From: Saccharomycopsis phalli
Lineage: Eukaryota; Ascomycota; Saccharomycetes; Ascoideales; Saccharomycopsidaceae
Reading direction: 5' to 3'
Assembly (NCBI GenBank): GCA_020342235.1
Contig: CP073218.1
Span: 1,364,001-1,428,000, forward strand
DNA length: 64,000 bases
Shown here: positions 20,407-30,919 of the stretch, one piece after another
How positions within the stretch are numbered: position 1 is the stretch's first letter
Layout of the letters: each line of letters begins with the position of its first letter
The notes under the pieces: generated by a model
Database searches by the model: none
What the model saw: the letters and a program-made list of their open reading frames with translations, nothing else
What the model was told of the DNA's origin: nothing
Program-made: the position numbers and the translations under genes

Positions 20407-21622
20407 GTGTAAGAATTGTTTTTCAAGTTTGAAATGCAGTGCGGAGGTTTACAAACGCGGATATTCAAGGGAAGATTGCACACTCAATATTCAACATTTG
20501 ACATTTAGAATTTAATACTCGGCGATTCGTCTTGGTAAGGGAATTGTGGAAATATCGTACATTATTTTCAGCTCGTTTACCTCTGCGTCACTACACAACA
20601 CCCAGTCCCGTGTCCTCCAAACATGAATTTTCAATCATGACTTTTCAATCATGACTTTTCAATCATGGCTTTTCAATCATGGCTTTTCAATCATGGCTTT
20701 GCCAATTATTTCCTACAAAATCTTACTCTTGGCAATTTCCTCTGTAAATTATTCACCCAATTTCGCGTCCCTCTATGCCCAATACGTGTCCGGGTAACTA
20801 TGGAACCCGGATAGTATCACCAGCCGTGTTCCACTGATGACGTGGATTATATTTATTTTCGTATTTGGCAAGGTAATTGTGTAGTCGTTGGATAGCGGTG
20901 TTTTGAATAAATTGTGGGGCTTCATTACTGCTTGAAATAGACTTCTGTAGCTACTTGGGCTCAAGGCTTGATGATCTGGATGTGCTTTAAATGTAATAAT
21001 AATATTTATCCAAGGCTGTAACTAGACTAATTACAGGGAGATTAATATTTTATTGACTATGGCAATAAAAGGTGTCTGTCAATGGTTAACTAAATGCGTC
21101 ACCGGTATAAGTTGTAATGTATGATAGTACAGGTCCTCACGTTGATTGTAGCATTGAACAAGGTCTTGTTTTGTCATCTGGCTGCAAGAGCATCGTCGAA
21201 AGGGTCTTTGAATTGCTCTGCTCTATTAGAACCAATAGTCTTGATTACAAGCATCCCAAGATGTACCATTCATCAGTATGTTGATCGAGGTATCCAAGTA
21301 TTTACCTCGACCATCAACGTCAGTACTAGATAATTACTTGGATTTACATTAGCCAATGGTAAAATATCAGTAATGAGCGATTTCCACATTACCGTCTTAT
21401 TAAACAACGGCCTTGGTTACCAAGGGTCGAGCATCTGTCAAGCCTAATACTACATGCAAAAGCCAACTTGCTGCCATTTAAATAACTAATAAACCTAGTC
21501 AGTTGGCACGGGTGGTTAATAATTCAAGGCATATTAAATAACTGGAAAGCCCAAACTGAATCTGCTCACCGACATTGCTCCAACTGGCACCTACTTTATG
21601 AAATACATAACCAGCCATTCGA
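20407..21622. other. TAF14-RCE1 intergenic region
   Basis: Holds an array of catgacttttcaat/catggcttttcaat units (about 20625-20703), a CGGGTAA at 20791-20797, and short LINE 3'-end traces: ggattatatttattttcgta near 20845 and aataataatatttatccaag-gctgtaact near 20990-21025 (family B type, minus strand). Nothing recognisable lies between 21060 and 21620. Confidence 0.5.
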
Positions 21623-22495
21623 CTAATACCAATAAACAGGCCCAGCAGGACTCGTTGTCAAGGGAAACAACCCAAATCTAAATAGAACCAACCCCACCAC
21701 CAACAACGACCAGTACACCACCAATTTCCACCGGGTCAAATCCGGCAATATCTCTGGAAGCCCCATGTAGTTGCAAAAGGCATGGACCAAGACACAGCCC
21801 AACAAGTTGCCGGTTCGCAAAAACACAAAGCTTGCAAACACACCAAACAACCAGGTATATGCCATTTGGACCAGACACTCCAACACAATCCTAGAGACAC
21901 TGGCTCTGTCACGCCACATTTCAAAGCCGTGGTGAACATGTGCGACGCCAAAGCTTAGCGGGGCCACAAAAATAAGCTGGTCAAGGCCAATTTTTGCCGG
22001 GACCATGGACGCTAGTATACAGCCTCTGAAGACGATTTCCTCGGTCAAAGGACCAAAGACGTATCGTTTCTGACCCTCGGTCGACGCCAACGAGTCCATA
22101 ACGCTGTCCAAAAGGTTTTCCCGCTCAAAAACATACCGTTGGACCAACGGTCCTACGAAGAGCATGCACACTAGCAAGACACTTCGTGAAGCATCGTATA
22201 AATAGTCGACAACAGACCGGTACCGGATACCCTCTGCGGTATAGCGGGCCCACGGGACAACTCCTAGCAACACCGAGCCGTGGAAAATCCCGTTTGTTGC
22301 ACCAAAGAGTCGCAAAACAGTCACCACCACCATCATCAGAACCAAGCTGTAAACCACGACAGACCACACGCGATTTTTCACCACAGTCGCGTAGCTCAAT
22401 CCATTTCTGTACCTGTTGGTGGGTAGGTAGAGAATTGCCACATAAAAGAAGGCAAGAAGTGCCAGAATGGATAGTCCAACTGTGGAGTTGTACAT
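21623..22495 (-). CDS. RCE1: CAAX prenyl protease 2 (Rce1)
   Basis: A 290-residue multi-pass ER membrane protease that removes the -AAX tripeptide from prenylated CAAX proteins such as Ras and a-factor. The Rce1/ABI motifs are present: FGPLTEEIVFRG (Glu152-Glu153), FGVAHVHHG (His186) and LVHAFCNYMG (His238, Asn242). Several hydrophobic segments fit membrane helices, the first at residues about 7-24. The ATG at 22495 is the first in frame; the frame stays open upstream only through an ATT-rich minisatellite. S. cerevisiae Rce1 has 315 residues. With STE4, it belongs to the set used in pheromone signalling, though the two are not linked here. Confidence 0.88.
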   Translation of the reverse strand: MYNSTVGLSILALLAFFYVAILYLPTNRYRNGLSYATVVKNRVWSVVVYSLVLMMVVVTVLRLFGATNGIFHGSVLLGVVPWARYTAEGIRYRSVVDYLYDASRSVLLVCMLFVGPLVQRYVFERENLLDSVMDSLASTEGQKRYVFGPLTEEIVFRGCILASMVPAKIGLDQLIFVAPLSFGVAHVHHGFEMWRDRASVSRIVLECLVQMAYTWLFGVFASFVFLRTGNLLGCVLVHAFCNYMGLPEILPDLTRWKLVVYWSLLVVGLVLFRFGLFPLTTSPAGPVYWY

Positions 22496-22512
22496 GGAGA
22501 AGAATAAGTTGT

Positions 22513-22518
22513 CACGTG
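22513..22518. promoter_or_regulatory. CACGTG site upstream of RCE1
   Basis: A palindromic E-box (gtCACGTGga) lies 18 bp before the RCE1 ATG. Confidence 0.4.
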
Positions 22519-22555
22519 GATTGAGATAGGCAAGTGATGTAAATATGTACGATGT

Positions 22556-22690
22556 AGTAGTATTAATAGTATTATTACAATGTAATAGTATTATTATCAA
22601 TGGTATTATTATCAATGGTATTATTATTAATGGTATTATTATCAACGGTACTATTATCAATGGCACTACCAACGGTACTATCAATGATAA
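22556..22690. repeat. 15-bp ATT-rich minisatellite
   Basis: About eight imperfect units of ggtattattatcaat lie in the RCE1 promoter region. On the minus strand they keep an unrelated Ile-rich frame open into the gene. Confidence 0.75.
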
Positions 22691-23394
22691 TATCAATGGT
22701 CAACGGCTTTAAATGTTTTTAATCACCTCAAGGTTCTTATTGGCAGCTCAGAGTAGCCCATTTTCATTTGAAAGTCTTGAATCACGTCGAGGGCAGTTGA
22801 TAACCTTCATCAAAGTTGTATTCTTATTCGAAACTCAATTCAGTGCCGTCTGCAGTTGGATATAAGTCAAGGTTCTTTTCCGGAGTTTTATGGGGTTTTG
22901 TTGCCATTGAGTAAAAGGTTTTTGGTAAATGAGAAAAGGAATGGTTTTGGAGATACTCTTGAGCTTTTGGAAGGGTAGCGATGTGGTAATATTAGAGACT
23001 CTGCTGTAGGGTACGAGGATGAGCTAAATTCAATATCAGTTCAGAAGAATTTCCGGGGAGCCTGTTTATGACTAATTGGAGAAACTGAGATCTTTTGGAA
23101 GTGTTGCATTGCAAATTTACGATATTAGGAGGTTTTTCGTGTAATATACCAAGTACAATTTCAAGGATGAGATTTGGCTTATGGCGAGAAATGAGGACCG
23201 AAATGTAATATGTGGACAAATTCTTCCATTGAGTCTTTATTGAATATCCCATGGAATATCTCATTGAACATTCCATTGAATGTTCCATTGACATCTCATG
23301 GAACATCTCATGGAACATCTCCATCCAGAGCTCTTGGCTCAAATCCCATTGCAATTACAAGTACTACACTCCAATGGAATACACATGGTTGAAC
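22691..23394. other. Intergenic stretch with a catggaacatct-type repeat
   Basis: A degenerate array of cattgaa/catggaacatct units occupies about 23228-23325. The rest holds no recognised gene. Confidence 0.5.
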
Positions 23395-24120
23395 ATTGCT
23401 TGCCAACCGGAAATCAGTACACATGCGTATCCAGTTTACCATAACGTGTTGAAGCATGATTCTTTTACATGACGAGATTGAGTGGTCAAACTTGAACAGC
23501 ACGGGCTTTTACCACAAGTATTGTGAATTGACAACTTCGAATCAACAGACCTGCTCAAATTGTTTAAATCTTGGATACTGAGAATAATGTGGTTTACCAC
23601 AGCAATGCTGCTCAGAATTCAAATGAAATAGATTCGTCCAACTGTATGAACACAATGGCTAAAGGCATTTCATCATTATAAATCTAGTACCGCTAAAACA
23701 ACGGGAATATCTGCCCTAAAAAAATATACAAGTCACCAAAGAATGGCAAGTATCGAATCAATAAGATCTGGCACCCGTCCCAAACAGGAAGTTACACCAA
23801 GACCAGTCCAAGTGACTACTGAAAAATCAAACCACCACATTCAGAAGCCCTAGTTGGGTCCAAACAAGCATTCTGTAAGATTAGTCAACTACACAGCGGC
23901 CAAAGTCCAGTTTGGCATAGGACAAAGACTTTGGTCAATAGCAAAAAACGTGGACTAACCAAGTGCGCCTTTTCTTTGCAGATACAGTGAAGCTTAAAAG
24001 ACTTGGACTTACTCGTCATTGCTGGATTGGTAATTTCCCTTGATAGAGGAATAGCTTTTATGTTGTAGTTTTCCTCCGACAATCTTCCATGGGGTATTAT
24101 GGACAAGTTAAGAGGTATTC
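23395..24120 (+). mobile_element. LINE fragments: family A UTR piece, then ORF2 C-terminal relic
   Basis: 23395-23505 carries the cgtgttgaagcatgattc and gagtggtcaaacttgaacag blocks of the family A 3' UTR. From about 23690 the codons resemble ISALKKYT...KEWQ, RPVQVTTEKS, EALVGSKQAF and GQSPVWHR of the ORF2 C-terminus at 46.1-46.8 kb. The gtgaagcttaaaagacttgg block then starts the family B 3' UTR. Many breaks are present. Confidence 0.6.
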
Positions 24121-24386
24121 AATCTCAAGAAACAATGGGCAAAGTCCTTGCCAGAGTTTAAGCTGCGTCTTTATAGAAGGAAAAGCAGTTTACTCATGTA
24201 TCGAACTCTACACTAGTGAATGGTAAATTTGTTTTACAGCATCAAAAGAGCGGCAAGTTTTTGGGACGAGACTAGTTCCTTTTGAATTATTTCTCTTGAC
24301 TCCAATTTAGCGACACTGTCATTTTAGAGGGTGAAATAGCGTTCTTGCCTGGGAACCTAGTATAGGTATTGAAGGAGATGTGTTAT
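24121..24386. other. LINE-like tail region similar to 6520-6700
   Basis: Shares blocks such as caagaaacaatgggcaaagt and ttacagcatcaaaagag with 6520-6670 (there cacaggaaacaataggcaga and gcagcatcacaagaag). This suggests a third LINE 3'-UTR type. No open gene is seen. Confidence 0.4.
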
Positions 24387-24713
24387 ATAGTATGATACGA
24401 GTTGGTGAAATTGCTAAAAATATTTGCTTGACTATTCTTTGAATAGTCAGGCTATTTATATCTGGACAAGGTAAGGAACTTTGGTCAAAGGGAATGGACT
24501 TGGTTAGACCATTGCCTTGACTAGGGGATTGGTCAAAAGCAAGTGTAAAAGAAAAAGACAGAAGGGAAGTTTCAAGGAGAGCAATGAAGATGTTGACAAT
24601 GATCAGAGGTCATGAAAAAACGTGGTGGTATTTTGGGGAGAAATGGACTTGGCTATACCATTTCCTGAGAGCCGACAGATGGTAAATAGGGTTTTAGGTA
24701 ACGCTTTATTGCA
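24387..24713 (+). repeat. Dispersed repeat D
   Basis: Near full-length copy of the element at 12680-13010; it differs by a short duplication (gactattctttgaatagtca) and scattered changes. It ends ctttattgca. Confidence 0.65.
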
Positions 24714-24835
24714 AGATGGATATTGAAAATATTGATATAAGAATATTAACAATGTTTGCTTACTTCTATAGCTATACTTGGCTTTCCTGGAGGGTGAGAT
24801 TGATATTTCACTGTCTAAAAACTAGAGACGTATAA

Positions 24836-25056
24836 GAATATTGTGAGAATATTGTAAGAATATTGTAAGAATATTGTAAGAATATTGTAAGAATATTGTA
24901 AGAATATTGTAAGAATATTGTAAGAATATTGTAAAAATATTATAATATTTATTATAATATTTATTATAATATTTATTATAATATTTATTATAATATTTAT
25001 TATTGTATAAATATTGTATAAATATTGTATAAATATTGTATAAATATTACTACATA
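24836..25056. repeat. Compound AT-rich microsatellite upstream of TFG2
   Basis: Three arrays in series: a 12-mer (aagaatattgta, about nine units), a ttataatattta array, then a taaatattgta array. Together they give over 200 bp of nearly pure A/T that is likely nucleosome-poor. Confidence 0.8.
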
Positions 25057-25102
25057 AACATTACATGTACAATACATCACTATACTCACTACTCCCCCTC
25101 TC

Positions 25103-25109
25103 CGGGTAA
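25103..25109 (+). promoter_or_regulatory. CGGGTAA (Reb1-type) site upstream of TFG2
   Basis: The site lies 36 bp before the ATG, just after the AT-rich arrays, as expected for a general regulatory factor site. Confidence 0.45.
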
Positions 25110-25144
25110 CGCCCATACTTATCGCGCAAAATTCAAATCTAGCC

Positions 25145-26158
25145 ATGTCCATCAAACAAGAAAACCCACCCAACCCCGATGAACCAGAAAAAGAGTCGCT
25201 TGACCTCAACTTGGGCAACGGCGCGAGGCAGGTGTGGCTTGTGAAGTTGCCGCGGTATCTAGCCGACAAGTGGAACAACACCGACGACATTGGCGGCATG
25301 GAGCTTGGGCGCTTGAGGATGAGCAACAGCCTGAAGGGCGACTTCCGGTTCCGCCTCGCGCTCAACGAGCTTCCAGTGCGAGGTTCGAGCGACTACTTCC
25401 AGGACTTGCCGCACCAATATGACTTGCGGGTCACCAACAAGGCCGTCAAGAACCTGTTTGTGTTTAGCGAGCAGAACCTCGCGGCGTACCTGAAGGAGGG
25501 CGCGGTGGAAGCCAAGATCCGCATGTGGCAGGAGCAGCAGTCGATGACCGCCGAAGACGACACCGAGGACAGCGGGAAGGTCATCTCGTATGTGCGGACA
25601 ATCCCCAAGAAAACCGCGCTTGTCGGCACAGTGTGTCACGAGTGCTTGGTGACGCCCGTGCCGAGCGACCGGAACTACGGGCGGGTGTTGAAGGACCGGA
25701 AATTGCGGGTCTCGAAACGCCCTGACCGGCCGCAGATTGGTGTGCTCAAGGAGAACGACGGCATTGTGCAGAGTTTCATTGCGCCGTCGCTCCGCGGAGA
25801 CGGGAACACGTTCATCAAGGCGAACCGGGAGAATCGCCACAAGGACGGGCGGGCGATCCGGATGGAGCGCAAGGATTTGTTGGATATGTTGTTCAAGTTG
25901 TTTGACGAGTACGACTACTGGACGATGCGCGCCATGAAGGAGCGCGTGAAACAGCCCCAGAGTTGGTTGAAGGAGTGTCTTGACAGCATAGCCAGTCTCA
26001 TTAAGCGAGGGCCTCACGCGTCAAAGTACTGTCTCAAGCCCGAGTACAAGAAGTTGCGCGACGTCGAGCGTGCCGAGCGGTACAAGGCCATGGGGGTAGC
26101 TCCAGAAGATTCCAACGACGCAAATGATGACGACGACGTGGAGATGGAGAATATATAG
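25145..26158 (+). CDS. TFG2: TFIIF small (beta, RAP30-like) subunit
   Basis: This encodes 337 residues. TFIIF binds RNA polymerase II and helps start-site selection in the nucleus. The N-terminal dimerisation region shows ARQVWLVKLPRYLADKWN (residues about 27-45). The C-terminal winged-helix region runs from RMERKDLLDMLFKLFDEYDY through MKERVKQPQSWLKECLDSIA to YCLKPEYKKL (about 238-305). An acidic tail ends the protein. S. cerevisiae Tfg2 is 400 residues; the difference is in the linkers. The ATG at 25145 is the first in frame. A Reb1-type site and AT tracts precede it. Confidence 0.92.
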   Translation: MSIKQENPPNPDEPEKESLDLNLGNGARQVWLVKLPRYLADKWNNTDDIGGMELGRLRMSNSLKGDFRFRLALNELPVRGSSDYFQDLPHQYDLRVTNKAVKNLFVFSEQNLAAYLKEGAVEAKIRMWQEQQSMTAEDDTEDSGKVISYVRTIPKKTALVGTVCHECLVTPVPSDRNYGRVLKDRKLRVSKRPDRPQIGVLKENDGIVQSFIAPSLRGDGNTFIKANRENRHKDGRAIRMERKDLLDMLFKLFDEYDYWTMRAMKERVKQPQSWLKECLDSIASLIKRGPHASKYCLKPEYKKLRDVERAERYKAMGVAPEDSNDANDDDDVEMENI

Positions 26159-26640
26159 TGCTGCTGTTGAGTGGACGGGCCCCGGTGGTGGTCTATTAAG
26201 GTGGTTAGCGATTGATAATGTATAATGGACAGAGAGAAGTGTAGTATGGCAGTGGTACTCAGGATTAATTCAATTTGAGCAATGAATAAAAGTCTTGAGG
26301 TGTGGAACCAAAGTTTCCAGACAATTGTATTAACCGGCTGGTAAAGTAAATCAGAAGGTACAATTGTTGCTCATTCCAACTTATTTATCAGACAAGTTTG
26401 CAATGTACCAATAACAAGGTGATTGAGGTATCATAGACTTGCTCAACTTGCCATGTTTACCATCTGTATTTGAAAAAGGGTTGCTATGAGAGTACCCTGG
26501 AAGATGGTGAGAGTACCCTGAAAGATGGTGAGAGTACCCTGGAAGATGGTTCAAGTCACCTACGACGTAAGAAAAGTTTATTGACCCATTCAATGCCATT
26601 GATCTATATATTTACTAGCTTTGCAAGGGTACAACACAAA
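26159..26640 (+). repeat. 25-bp repeat inside a LINE family B 3' UTR remnant
   Basis: At about 26488-26552 three units of agagtaccctggaagatggtg lead into caagtcacctacgacgtaag and the atgccattgatctatatatt block of the family B 3' UTR. The usual single gtaccttggg-agg motif of that UTR has here been tandemly tripled. 26159-26487 holds no gene. Confidence 0.55.
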
Positions 26641-26859
26641 GTTTCAAATGACCAATGTATACCAAGACTAGGTAAATGTTTGGGCATGGATATGATGAAG
26701 AATTAAAGTGACTGTAAACGTACTGACTGATTATCTTGTCAGCGATCCATACAAGTTTATACATAAATTTCTACGTATTTCTACGTATACGTATAACCAA
26801 GCGTTTTCAAGTGTTAACCATACTCTTGGAAAAGTATTTGCCAATCAGTCTACAAGCTC

Positions 26860-27125
26860 ATGAGTTTACTGGAACATGTTTCCTCCAACACATGGGAAGA
26901 TTTAGCGGCCAAACTTGAACAAGGGCGACCAGGATTACACAACCAATACAAAAACTATATATCAACAATACAATTGCCCAAATGAAGTTTAATCCCGGGC
27001 AACTGTTTGAGAGTTGTGGGTTTTCAGCAATGGTGCCTGATGTTCCTGAGTGAAAATATATTTGTCCAATAACCGTAATGCCAGAGACAATATAGCTAAA
27101 TACAAAAATAAATATTATTATTACA
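26860..27125 (+). mobile_element. LINE family A 3' UTR and tail
   Basis: A well-preserved 3' end from ggaacatgtttcctccaaca through cggccaaacttgaacaaggg, gatgttcctgagtgaaaata and atagctaaatacaaaaataa to an attattatta tail at about 27121. Confidence 0.7.
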
Positions 27126-27164
27126 ACTGTGTCAACTAGAAATAGTCAAACTTGTAGAGTTTTA

Positions 27165-27540
27165 CCAAACGTATTGGAGCATGATTCTACATGGCGAGAT
27201 TCCTCCAACATGGCGAGATTCAACAGTCAAACTCAAGGGCAAGCAGGCTTACACACCACCAAGGCTGAGTTTTCAAATTAAAATATCCAAAGGGCTGCTG
27301 TGCTAGTACCTTGGGAGGTGGCTCAAGTCACCTACAACCTAGGAAAGCTCACCACCCTCCAATGCCATTGATTTATATATTTATTTGGTTAAAAGTTTAT
27401 ATGCCGCAGTTTTCTTTGGACAACTATACGGCCGTTTTGAGTCGTGGACGGCAAAGGGATCTCATCGCAAGCTGCCTCAGGATGGTCCTGGACGGTCAAA
27501 TAGTCGTGCTCTCGGAGACAATATAACCAAGTAAAAATTA
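27165..27540 (+). mobile_element. Mixed LINE 3' UTR pieces (families A and B)
   Basis: 27165-27260 repeats the family A gagattc-cagtcaaact block. 27290-27480 carries family B blocks (agtaccttgggaggtggctc, gtcacctacaacctagga, gttttctttggacaactata). 27495-27530 returns to the tctcggagacaatataacca end. It is a composite of separate insertions or recombination between families. Confidence 0.5.
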
Positions 27541-28689
27541 AATGTTAAGACCTGTGATGTAGTACTGGATACAAGTTGGTAAATAGCCACAGAATACATG
27601 GTTGGCTATAAGGACAGACTATACTGAATGAAGCATAATGGATAAAGAGAAGCACAATTACCAAAAGACGAGCACAATTGATAGACGAGCACAATTACCA
27701 AAAGACGAGCACAATTGATAGACAAGCACAATTACCGGAAAGATATGGAATTGTCAGACGGGAGAATGAGTGGAACCAAGAATTTGCAGCAATGAGAAGT
27801 GGGCCACATCCAAATGGTGTGGTATAAATCACTGGTATGACCTTTGGTTGGGTGGTTTAGTAGTTGGATTGGAAGTTTTACATGGCTGAGTGAATATTTG
27901 GCATACCAACTGGATTCCTGGTGCATTGGTTACATTTCTCAACTCAACTAACTCTACTCAACTCCCATTCTCACATTCAATTGGATTGATGCTGATTATT
28001 GGTTGACCCATTTTACCATACTGCATGTCTGACAATACAATTTGTCTTGACTAGTAGAAGCCAATACTGGACCTAGCAATTGTATGCCACTACAATTGTA
28101 TGCCACTACAATTGTATGCCACTACAATTGTATGCCACTACAATTATATTCCATGACTACACTTGGTCATTTGGTTTAAACATTGTTGATACACATTTAC
28201 AATGTATACTTGGATAATTGACTGGTTCACGAGTACGATAATTATATAATAATGTACGATATTTATACAATGGCTGTAATATTTATATAATAATTAATAC
28301 AATATTTTATAATAATTAATACAATATTTTATAATAATCAATACAATATTTTATAATAATCAATACAATATTTATATAATAATTATTATAATTTTTACCA
28401 TAATTTTTACAAGTATTGCTACAAATATTCACTCTACAACAGTCACTCACACACTCATTCACTCACACACTCATTCACCCACTCACTTATTCACCCACTC
28501 ACCCACCCACTCACCCACTCACTTATCCACTCCTCCCACTCCTCCGCTTATTTTCTCCTCTCCTTCCTCTCCTTCCTCACCTCTCCTCACTTGTATGGAG
28601 GCTCGGGTGAACACGTGCCTTGATGGTGCGCGAAATTACCGCTAATCTGCAGCCGACGAATTTTCTCCCAATTTGCCACCTCACAGAAA
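27541..28689. other. Repeat-filled region upstream of the Myb-like gene
   Basis: Arrays seen: gacgagcacaattaccaaaa-type units (27640-27735), a 16-bp caattgtatgccacta array (28076-28147), AT-rich aatacaatattttataataa units (28285-28390), and a cactcactcattcaccc CT-rich array (28434-28545). A piece like the repeat D start (ggatacaagttggtaaatag) lies at about 27568. A CACGTG is at 28612-28617. No gene is recognised. Confidence 0.55.
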
Positions 28690-29916
28690 ATGACCAACGA
28701 GAGCGAGCCGAAGCTGGAGGAGGAATCCATCCAGAGCCCGAAGGCGAGTCCGAAGGAAAGCCCAAAGGAAAGCCCAAAGGAAAGCCCAAAGACGAGTCCC
28801 AAGAAGGAGGAGGAAAAGGCGGACGAGCGGCTGACATATGAGCGGGCGGGGATCGATGCGACCAAGTGGCTGAAGGAGATGAACGACTTGTTCATCGACT
28901 TGTTGATCCGAGAGTCGAGCGAGAACTACAACGAGAAGAACGAAAACGACTGGTGCAAGGACAGCTGGTCGCGCATCACCAAGGAGTTGGAGTTGGCGTT
29001 CCCGTTGAAGGCCAAGGTGAACAAGTTTGACAAGACCAAGCTCAAGAAGCACCTCAAGATCTTGAAGGACGAGCATGCCTACTGGCGGTTCATCAAGGAC
29101 CATGCCAAAGGATTCCGGTGGCTCTCGGCCAAGGGGCTGTTCAGCCTCGACTATTACGAGGTGGACCACTACTTTGCCATCAACAAGTTCATCGAGGACC
29201 CCGAGGTCGTGAAAAAGTATCAGCGGAAGAAGCTGTGGTTGAAGAAGTTTTGCGTGCCGCACGCCTGCGACTACGTCGTGAAATACGACCGCTACATCTT
29301 CTCCAAGTCCAAGGGCAGTGTGCTAGAGGAGGATTGCGACGATGACGACGACAACGAGCGCGAGTTGGAGATTGAGCGGAAGCGACGGGCCTTTGAAGAG
29401 AGCGACGACGACGAAGAGGAGGAAGAGGCAAACGGAAAGGAGGCAAATGGCGACGAGGACGAGATCAACGACGAGGAAAACGAGTTGTTGGAGTTGACGG
29501 GTTATGGCAAGCCGTCCAAGCCCAAGGCCAAGAAGCGCAAAGTGCTCAGCGACGCGTTGTTTCGTCCAGTGGAGGAGACTACCGTGCCGTTGATGCGGGT
29601 GAACATGACCAACTTTGAAAACGTGTCGCGCTTTGTGATGCGGCATGTCTTGGAGCACCGGATTCTGGCTGCAAGCCAGCAGAAGTTGAGCAAGTTGTTG
29701 TTGGAGGACTTGATTTTGTTTAATTTCCTCAACGACGCCGAGTTTTCCGAGGACGACAAGCTCAGCTATATCAACGAGATTACCAGCGACGTTCCGCGGT
29801 CCAGCGAGGGATCCAGAGTGGCTGAGCTGTCTAGAGTGAGTGAGATTTCCCGAGCAAATGACCTTTCTCGGGCAAATGAGACTCCGCGGGCGAATGAGAC
29901 TCCGCGGGCGAAGTGA
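28690..29916 (+). CDS. Myb/SANT-like domain protein with repeat-rich ends
   Basis: This encodes 408 residues of unknown specific function. Residues about 45-140 (ATKWLKEMNDLFIDLLIRES, then WSRITKELELAFPLK, then LKKHLKILKDEHAYWRFIKD) have the spacing of the Myb/SANT-like DNA-binding domain often derived from transposases. A conserved-looking block follows (LKKFCVPHACDYVVKYDRYIF), then long Asp/Glu tracts (about 220-265) and a basic PKAKKRK nuclear-localisation-like motif (about 278-286). The N-terminus has a tandem SPKE repeat and the C-terminus a degenerate SRAN/TPRAN repeat that reaches the stop. A nuclear DNA-binding role is inferred. The ATG at 28690 is the first in the frame after tcacagaaa. 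Confidence 0.6.
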   Translation: MTNESEPKLEEESIQSPKASPKESPKESPKESPKTSPKKEEEKADERLTYERAGIDATKWLKEMNDLFIDLLIRESSENYNEKNENDWCKDSWSRITKELELAFPLKAKVNKFDKTKLKKHLKILKDEHAYWRFIKDHAKGFRWLSAKGLFSLDYYEVDHYFAINKFIEDPEVVKKYQRKKLWLKKFCVPHACDYVVKYDRYIFSKSKGSVLEEDCDDDDDNERELEIERKRRAFEESDDDEEEEEANGKEANGDEDEINDEENELLELTGYGKPSKPKAKKRKVLSDALFRPVEETTVPLMRVNMTNFENVSRFVMRHVLEHRILAASQQKLSKLLLEDLILFNFLNDAEFSEDDKLSYINEITSDVPRSSEGSRVAELSRVSEISRANDLSRANETPRANETPRAK

Positions 29917-29922
29917 GATCCG

Positions 29923-30345
29923 TGAAACGAGTAAATTGGCGGAAAGGACGAGTATTGGTGTACCCAGGTTCTACGTGACTAGGTGGGGATTGTGTCGGAA
30001 CGTGGATGTGCATGTAGCGGCCAATTGTTGACTTGAGCGAATATATGAGTAAGTATCGTGTAGTATGTGAGGTGACTGTCCACCTGATTATCCGACTTTG
30101 ATTCGACATGATGTCTCAACCTGATATCTCGACATGATATCTCGACATGATATCTAATAATCAACCTTTTGACTACCTTCACTACCTTATTGTAATTACC
30201 TTGTACTTATGATTATTTGACAACCTTATTACCATGATTACCTCATGCTTATTATTTAATCACCTTGTAATTCCACCTAAAATTTACATCCATGTCTGCC
30301 AATCTCACATGGACTTGACTACATACGTCAGTGTAATACCAACCA
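29923..30345. other. Intergenic stretch
   Basis: A short array of tatctcgacatga units lies at about 30110-30155; otherwise nothing is recognised. Confidence 0.45.
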
Positions 30346-30497
30346 CCATACAAGTTGGTAAATGGCAATATTCGCGCGACTATTAAAAAACCTGACCATT
30401 ATACTTGAAAAGAGACGTTTTTGAAAAGAAATGCCTTGACTAGTCCATTTCCTCAAGCCAAACAGTAAATATTAAGATACACCTCTTCATTACAGTC
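30346..30497 (+). repeat. Dispersed repeat D, internally shortened copy
   Basis: Keeps the left end (caagttggtaaatggc) and right end (ccatttcctcaagccaaaca to cattaca) of repeat D but lacks most of the middle. Confidence 0.5.
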
Positions 30498-30919
30498 AGA
30501 GATCCAACGACTAAAGAATGTCATTAATAACATCAAGAATATGGAACCAAGAATATTGAACCAAGAATATGCTAATGTTGAGGTTGAAACCCACAACTAA
30601 GACACCTATAACAGAAAAATATTCTACGTTAGGATGTACGATACGACACAACATGCAGACAATGCTGTTGTATCATAACGTGAAACTCGTGACGATAGGC
30701 TCTTATAAGGGAATATCTGAGCATAGGTTTGTAACAATGTCACACTCAATGTCCAATTCCTTGTCCATTGACCGTTAAATACTGAGCAATACATCAATAC
30801 CTCACATCCAAGTACCCAAGAACTCACATCTCCTCAGACAATCAGCATTCCCTACCAAAGATCATTGGAAGATGTTCCTCAAGAATCAATCAGAGGACGG
30901 AACAACTAATTCAAAATCA

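Noticed and set aside
24836-25056. CRISPR-like or origin-like array
   Set aside because: Direct AT-rich units without spacers in a yeast genome are microsatellites; nothing supports CRISPR. Origin function cannot be read from sequence alone.
25259-26017. A 252-codon frame antisense to TFG2
   Set aside because: Lies wholly inside the certain TFG2 coding region; composition (Val/Leu/His-rich) is typical of an antisense shadow.
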